Below, in pieces: positions 6,275 to 7,986 of a DNA stretch of 7,986 bases. The position numbers and the translations under genes are program-made. The notes under the pieces were generated by a model. The model did no database searches. It worked only from the letters and a program-made list of their open reading frames with translations, and was not told the DNA's origin. This stretch comes from Methanosarcinales archaeon (GTDB lineage: Archaea > Halobacteriota > Methanosarcinia > Methanotrichales > Methanotrichaceae): the NCBI GenBank assembly GCA_013415595.1, contig JAAEEW010000195.1, positions 1-7,986 of the forward strand. Reading direction: 5' to 3'. Numbering within the stretch: the stretch's first letter is position 1; the number at the start of each line of letters is the position of its first letter.

Positions 6275-6366
6275 CTATGGTTAGGGGGCTATTCACGGCT
6301 TATATTCGGCGTCGGATTTCATTGATCTCCATTTCGTGATCTGGCGCTTCATGACCCTCGCCGGGC

Positions 6367-7914
6367 TCACTGGAAAGCCTTCTGCCTGAGCAGACGATTG
6401 TAGTTGATGGCGAATCGGTGGGCTTCGTCCCTGATCTCCTGGACGAAGAGGGAGGCCTTCTCATCCTTCTTGAGGGGGAGCGGCCTTTCCAGGCCGGGGA
6501 CGAAGATCTCCTCCTCCCGCTTGGCGATGGAGATGACCGGAACCTGGACCCTCAGCCGCTGCAGCTCGCCCAGGGCTGAAGAGAGCTGGGCCTCTCCGCC
6601 GTCGATGACGATCAGGTCGGGCAGATCCCCACCCTCCTCTGTCAGGCGGGAGTAGCGCCGGCGGACCACCTCGGCGATGGAGGCGAGGTCGTCGATCCCC
6701 TCCACGCTCCTGATCCGGAAGCGCCTGTAGTTGCTCTTGTCCGGTCGGCCCCCCCGGAACTGGACCATGGACCCCACGGTAGAGGTGCCGGAGAGGTGAG
6801 AGATGTCGAAGCACTCGATGACCTCGGCCGGCCGGGGGAGGGAGAGGGCGGCGGTGAGGGCCTCCACCTTCAGCAGGTCGCCGAAGAACCCCACCTCCAC
6901 GTTCTTTTTGGCCAGGTCCAGGAGGTCCTTCTTCTCCCCCTGCCTGGGGACCGTGACCCGGACCCTCTTTCCCTTGACGTGGGCCAGGAAGTCCACCAGA
7001 GAGTCGTCCAGGGCAACGGGGACGATCAGCTCCTCCGGGGGCTCGTTTTCCGAGTAGTACTGGACCAGGAACTCCTCCAGGAAGCTCTCGCTGGCGGCAA
7101 AGACGAACTCCTCTTTCCCCTCCAGGGTCCCCCGGTACACCTTGAAGAGCATGAGGTAGACGTTTGCCCCCCGGACCATGTAGCTGAGGATGTCCTGGTC
7201 GTACTTCTTCTGCCGCTCCACCTTCTGTCTCTCCTGCAGCCCCTCCAGGGCGGCGATCTCGTCCCGGAGCTCCAGGGCCTGCTCGAACTGCTGGCGGGCG
7301 GAAGGCCCGGCCATCTCCGCCTTCAGGGAGGCGATCAGCTCCCCAATGTGGCCCTTCAGGACGGACCGGGCCCGGGAGACCTTCTCCTGGTACTCGCCGG
7401 CGGATATCTTTCCCAGACACGGCCCGGAGCAGACGCCCAGATGGTAGCGAAGGCAGGCCCGCTTCGGCAGGCGCCTGCAGGTGCGCAGCCCAAAGGTCTT
7501 GCGGACCACGGAGAAGACGTAGTCCCGCTCCCGGGCGGAGACGAAGGGGCCGAAGTAGTCTCCAGCGCCGTCCTTCCTGCGGGAGGTGCAAATCCGGGGG
7601 AACGGCTCGTCGGTCAGGTGGATGCAGGCGTAGCGGGAGGAGTCCTTGAGCTTGACGTTGTACCTGGGCCAGTGCTTCTTGATCAGGGTGTTCTCCAGGA
7701 GCAGGGCCTCCACCTCGGTGCTGGTGACGATGAAGTCCAGGTCATGGGCCGCCTGGACCAGGGCCCCGGTCTTGGGGTCGTGGTGGGGCTTCTGGAAGTA
7801 GCTGCTCACCCGCTTCTTCAGGTCTCGGGCCTTTCCCACGTAGAGGACCCGGCCTATGCTATCCTTGAACAGGTAGCAGCCGGGCAGGGAGGGCAGGGAT
7901 TGGAGGTCGATCAT
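6367..7914 (-). CDS. uvrC: UvrABC excinuclease subunit C, lacking the C-terminal HhH module
   Basis: UvrC makes both incisions around a lesion held by UvrB. The N-terminal GIY-YIG nuclease (3' incision) spans about 8-90: GCY at 12-14, YVG at 25-27, R35 and the catalytic-type Glu in LLLEN (E74). Next is a four-cysteine set, C146, C154, C162 and C166, matching the [4Fe-4S] cluster ligands of the family. The UVR domain that binds UvrB lies at about 206-232. The RNase H-like nuclease (5' incision) covers about 340-505, with ECFDISH containing D370, DLIVIDGG containing D438 and DEAHRFA containing H499 as the likely Asp-Asp-His set. The protein stops at 515, just after this domain, whereas E. coli UvrC (610 residues) continues with a tandem helix-hairpin-helix DNA-binding module. 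I read about 70 nt beyond the stop in the next frame and saw no such module, so a simple recent frameshift is not evident. ATG 7914 has no Shine-Dalgarno sequence. UvrB follows 131 nt downstream. Confidence 0.95.
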   Translation of the reverse strand: MIDLQSLPSLPGCYLFKDSIGRVLYVGKARDLKKRVSSYFQKPHHDPKTGALVQAAHDLDFIVTSTEVEALLLENTLIKKHWPRYNVKLKDSSRYACIHLTDEPFPRICTSRRKDGAGDYFGPFVSARERDYVFSVVRKTFGLRTCRRLPKRACLRYHLGVCSGPCLGKISAGEYQEKVSRARSVLKGHIGELIASLKAEMAGPSARQQFEQALELRDEIAALEGLQERQKVERQKKYDQDILSYMVRGANVYLMLFKVYRGTLEGKEEFVFAASESFLEEFLVQYYSENEPPEELIVPVALDDSLVDFLAHVKGKRVRVTVPRQGEKKDLLDLAKKNVEVGFFGDLLKVEALTAALSLPRPAEVIECFDISHLSGTSTVGSMVQFRGGRPDKSNYRRFRIRSVEGIDDLASIAEVVRRRYSRLTEEGGDLPDLIVIDGGEAQLSSALGELQRLRVQVPVISIAKREEEIFVPGLERPLPLKKDEKASLFVQEIRDEAHRFAINYNRLLRQKAFQ

Positions 7915-7942
7915 GGCTCTGGCCTGGTCTTGAGTGACTGGC

Positions 7943-7952
7943 TATGAAAAGA
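7943..7952 (-). promoter_or_regulatory. Candidate TATA element for uvrC
   Basis: TCTTTTCATA on the - strand is centred about 33 nt before the uvrC ATG, fitting a near-leaderless transcript. CTTTTAAC at about 7968-7975 is a second A/T-rich candidate that would give a leader of about 30 nt. The 72 nt upstream of uvrC hold nothing else recognisable. Confidence 0.25.
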
Positions 7953-7986
7953 TTCAGAGGGAGGAGGTTAAAAGTTATCGATGCTC

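Noticed and set aside
6293..6352. A 19-residue Lys/Arg-rich small frame on the - strand between uvrC and uvrB (ATG at 6352, GAGGG only 2 nt before it).
   Set aside because: It is too short to judge, its GAGGG is too close to the ATG for a normal ribosome binding site, and such frames are expected by chance.
6293..6366. Possibility that uvrC is frameshifted and its HhH module continues in another frame.
   Set aside because: The adjacent frame reads a short, charged segment and then stops, with none of the Gly-Ile-Gly patterns of a helix-hairpin-helix.
6461..7591. A 376-codon frame on the - strand overlapping uvrC in another register.
   Set aside because: Pro/Gly/Arg-rich noise. It shares the strand but not the frame of uvrC and has no family pattern.
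6796..7947. A 383-codon open frame on the + strand opposite uvrC.
   Set aside because: Low-complexity Leu/Gly/Val/Gln/His composition with no motif. It is a mirror of uvrC codon usage.
1..7986. CRISPR arrays, insertion sequences, tRNA or rRNA genes, toxin-antitoxin or defence cassettes.
   Set aside because: No regularly spaced repeats, transposase or nuclease cassettes, or RNA gene signatures were seen. The window is filled by six well-separated conserved genes.

Overview
This window is ordinary housekeeping DNA from a GC-rich archaeon, most likely a methanogen; Methanotrichaceae/Methanothrix-like relatives are my best guess, not a proof. The archaeal reading rests on four things: a ferredoxin-linked 2-oxoacid oxidoreductase with the fused subunit layout known from methanogens, frequent AGG (Arg) and ATA (Ile) codons despite high GC, start codons that mostly lack a Shine-Dalgarno sequence, and A/T-rich TATA-like patches about 29-37 nt upstream of several starts. 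UvrB and UvrC are bacterial-type repair proteins that many mesophilic methanogens carry.

Layout. Positions 1-51 hold the last 16 codons of a gene, probably the alpha subunit (vorB) of 2-oxoisovalerate:ferredoxin oxidoreductase. One base later, behind a clear ribosome binding site, comes vorA (53-1477), a fusion of the thiamine-diphosphate beta subunit and the gamma subunit. A nested GC-rich hairpin followed by T5 (1499-1556) probably ends this operon. Next on the + strand are a small YdjM/DUF457-type membrane protein (1704-2189) and a GNAT acetyltransferase (2357-2911) whose true start is uncertain because of a Met-Pro-rich repeat at its 5' end.

The rest is on the - strand: an MscS/YnaI-type mechanosensitive channel (3046-4137), uvrB (4280-6235) and uvrC (6367-7914). 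The GNAT and mscS genes converge on a strong hairpin plus T6 (3015-3058) that covers the mscS stop codon and looks like the mscS terminator.

How they work together. VorB and VorA would form one oxidoreductase that converts branched-chain 2-oxoacids to acyl-CoAs and reduced ferredoxin, or runs in reverse for amino acid synthesis. UvrC and UvrB act together, with UvrA encoded elsewhere, in nucleotide excision repair; the 131-nt gap between them suggests separate transcription is possible. The other three genes show no functional link to these or to each other.

I looked for an undescribed system and did not see one: no CRISPR array, mobile element, toxin-antitoxin pair, defence cassette, tRNA or rRNA. 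The points most worth checking are the UvrC that ends before the usual C-terminal helix-hairpin-helix module, the consistent leaderless-type start architecture, the VorA fusion, and the GNAT start region. No intergenic stretch exceeds 300 bases.
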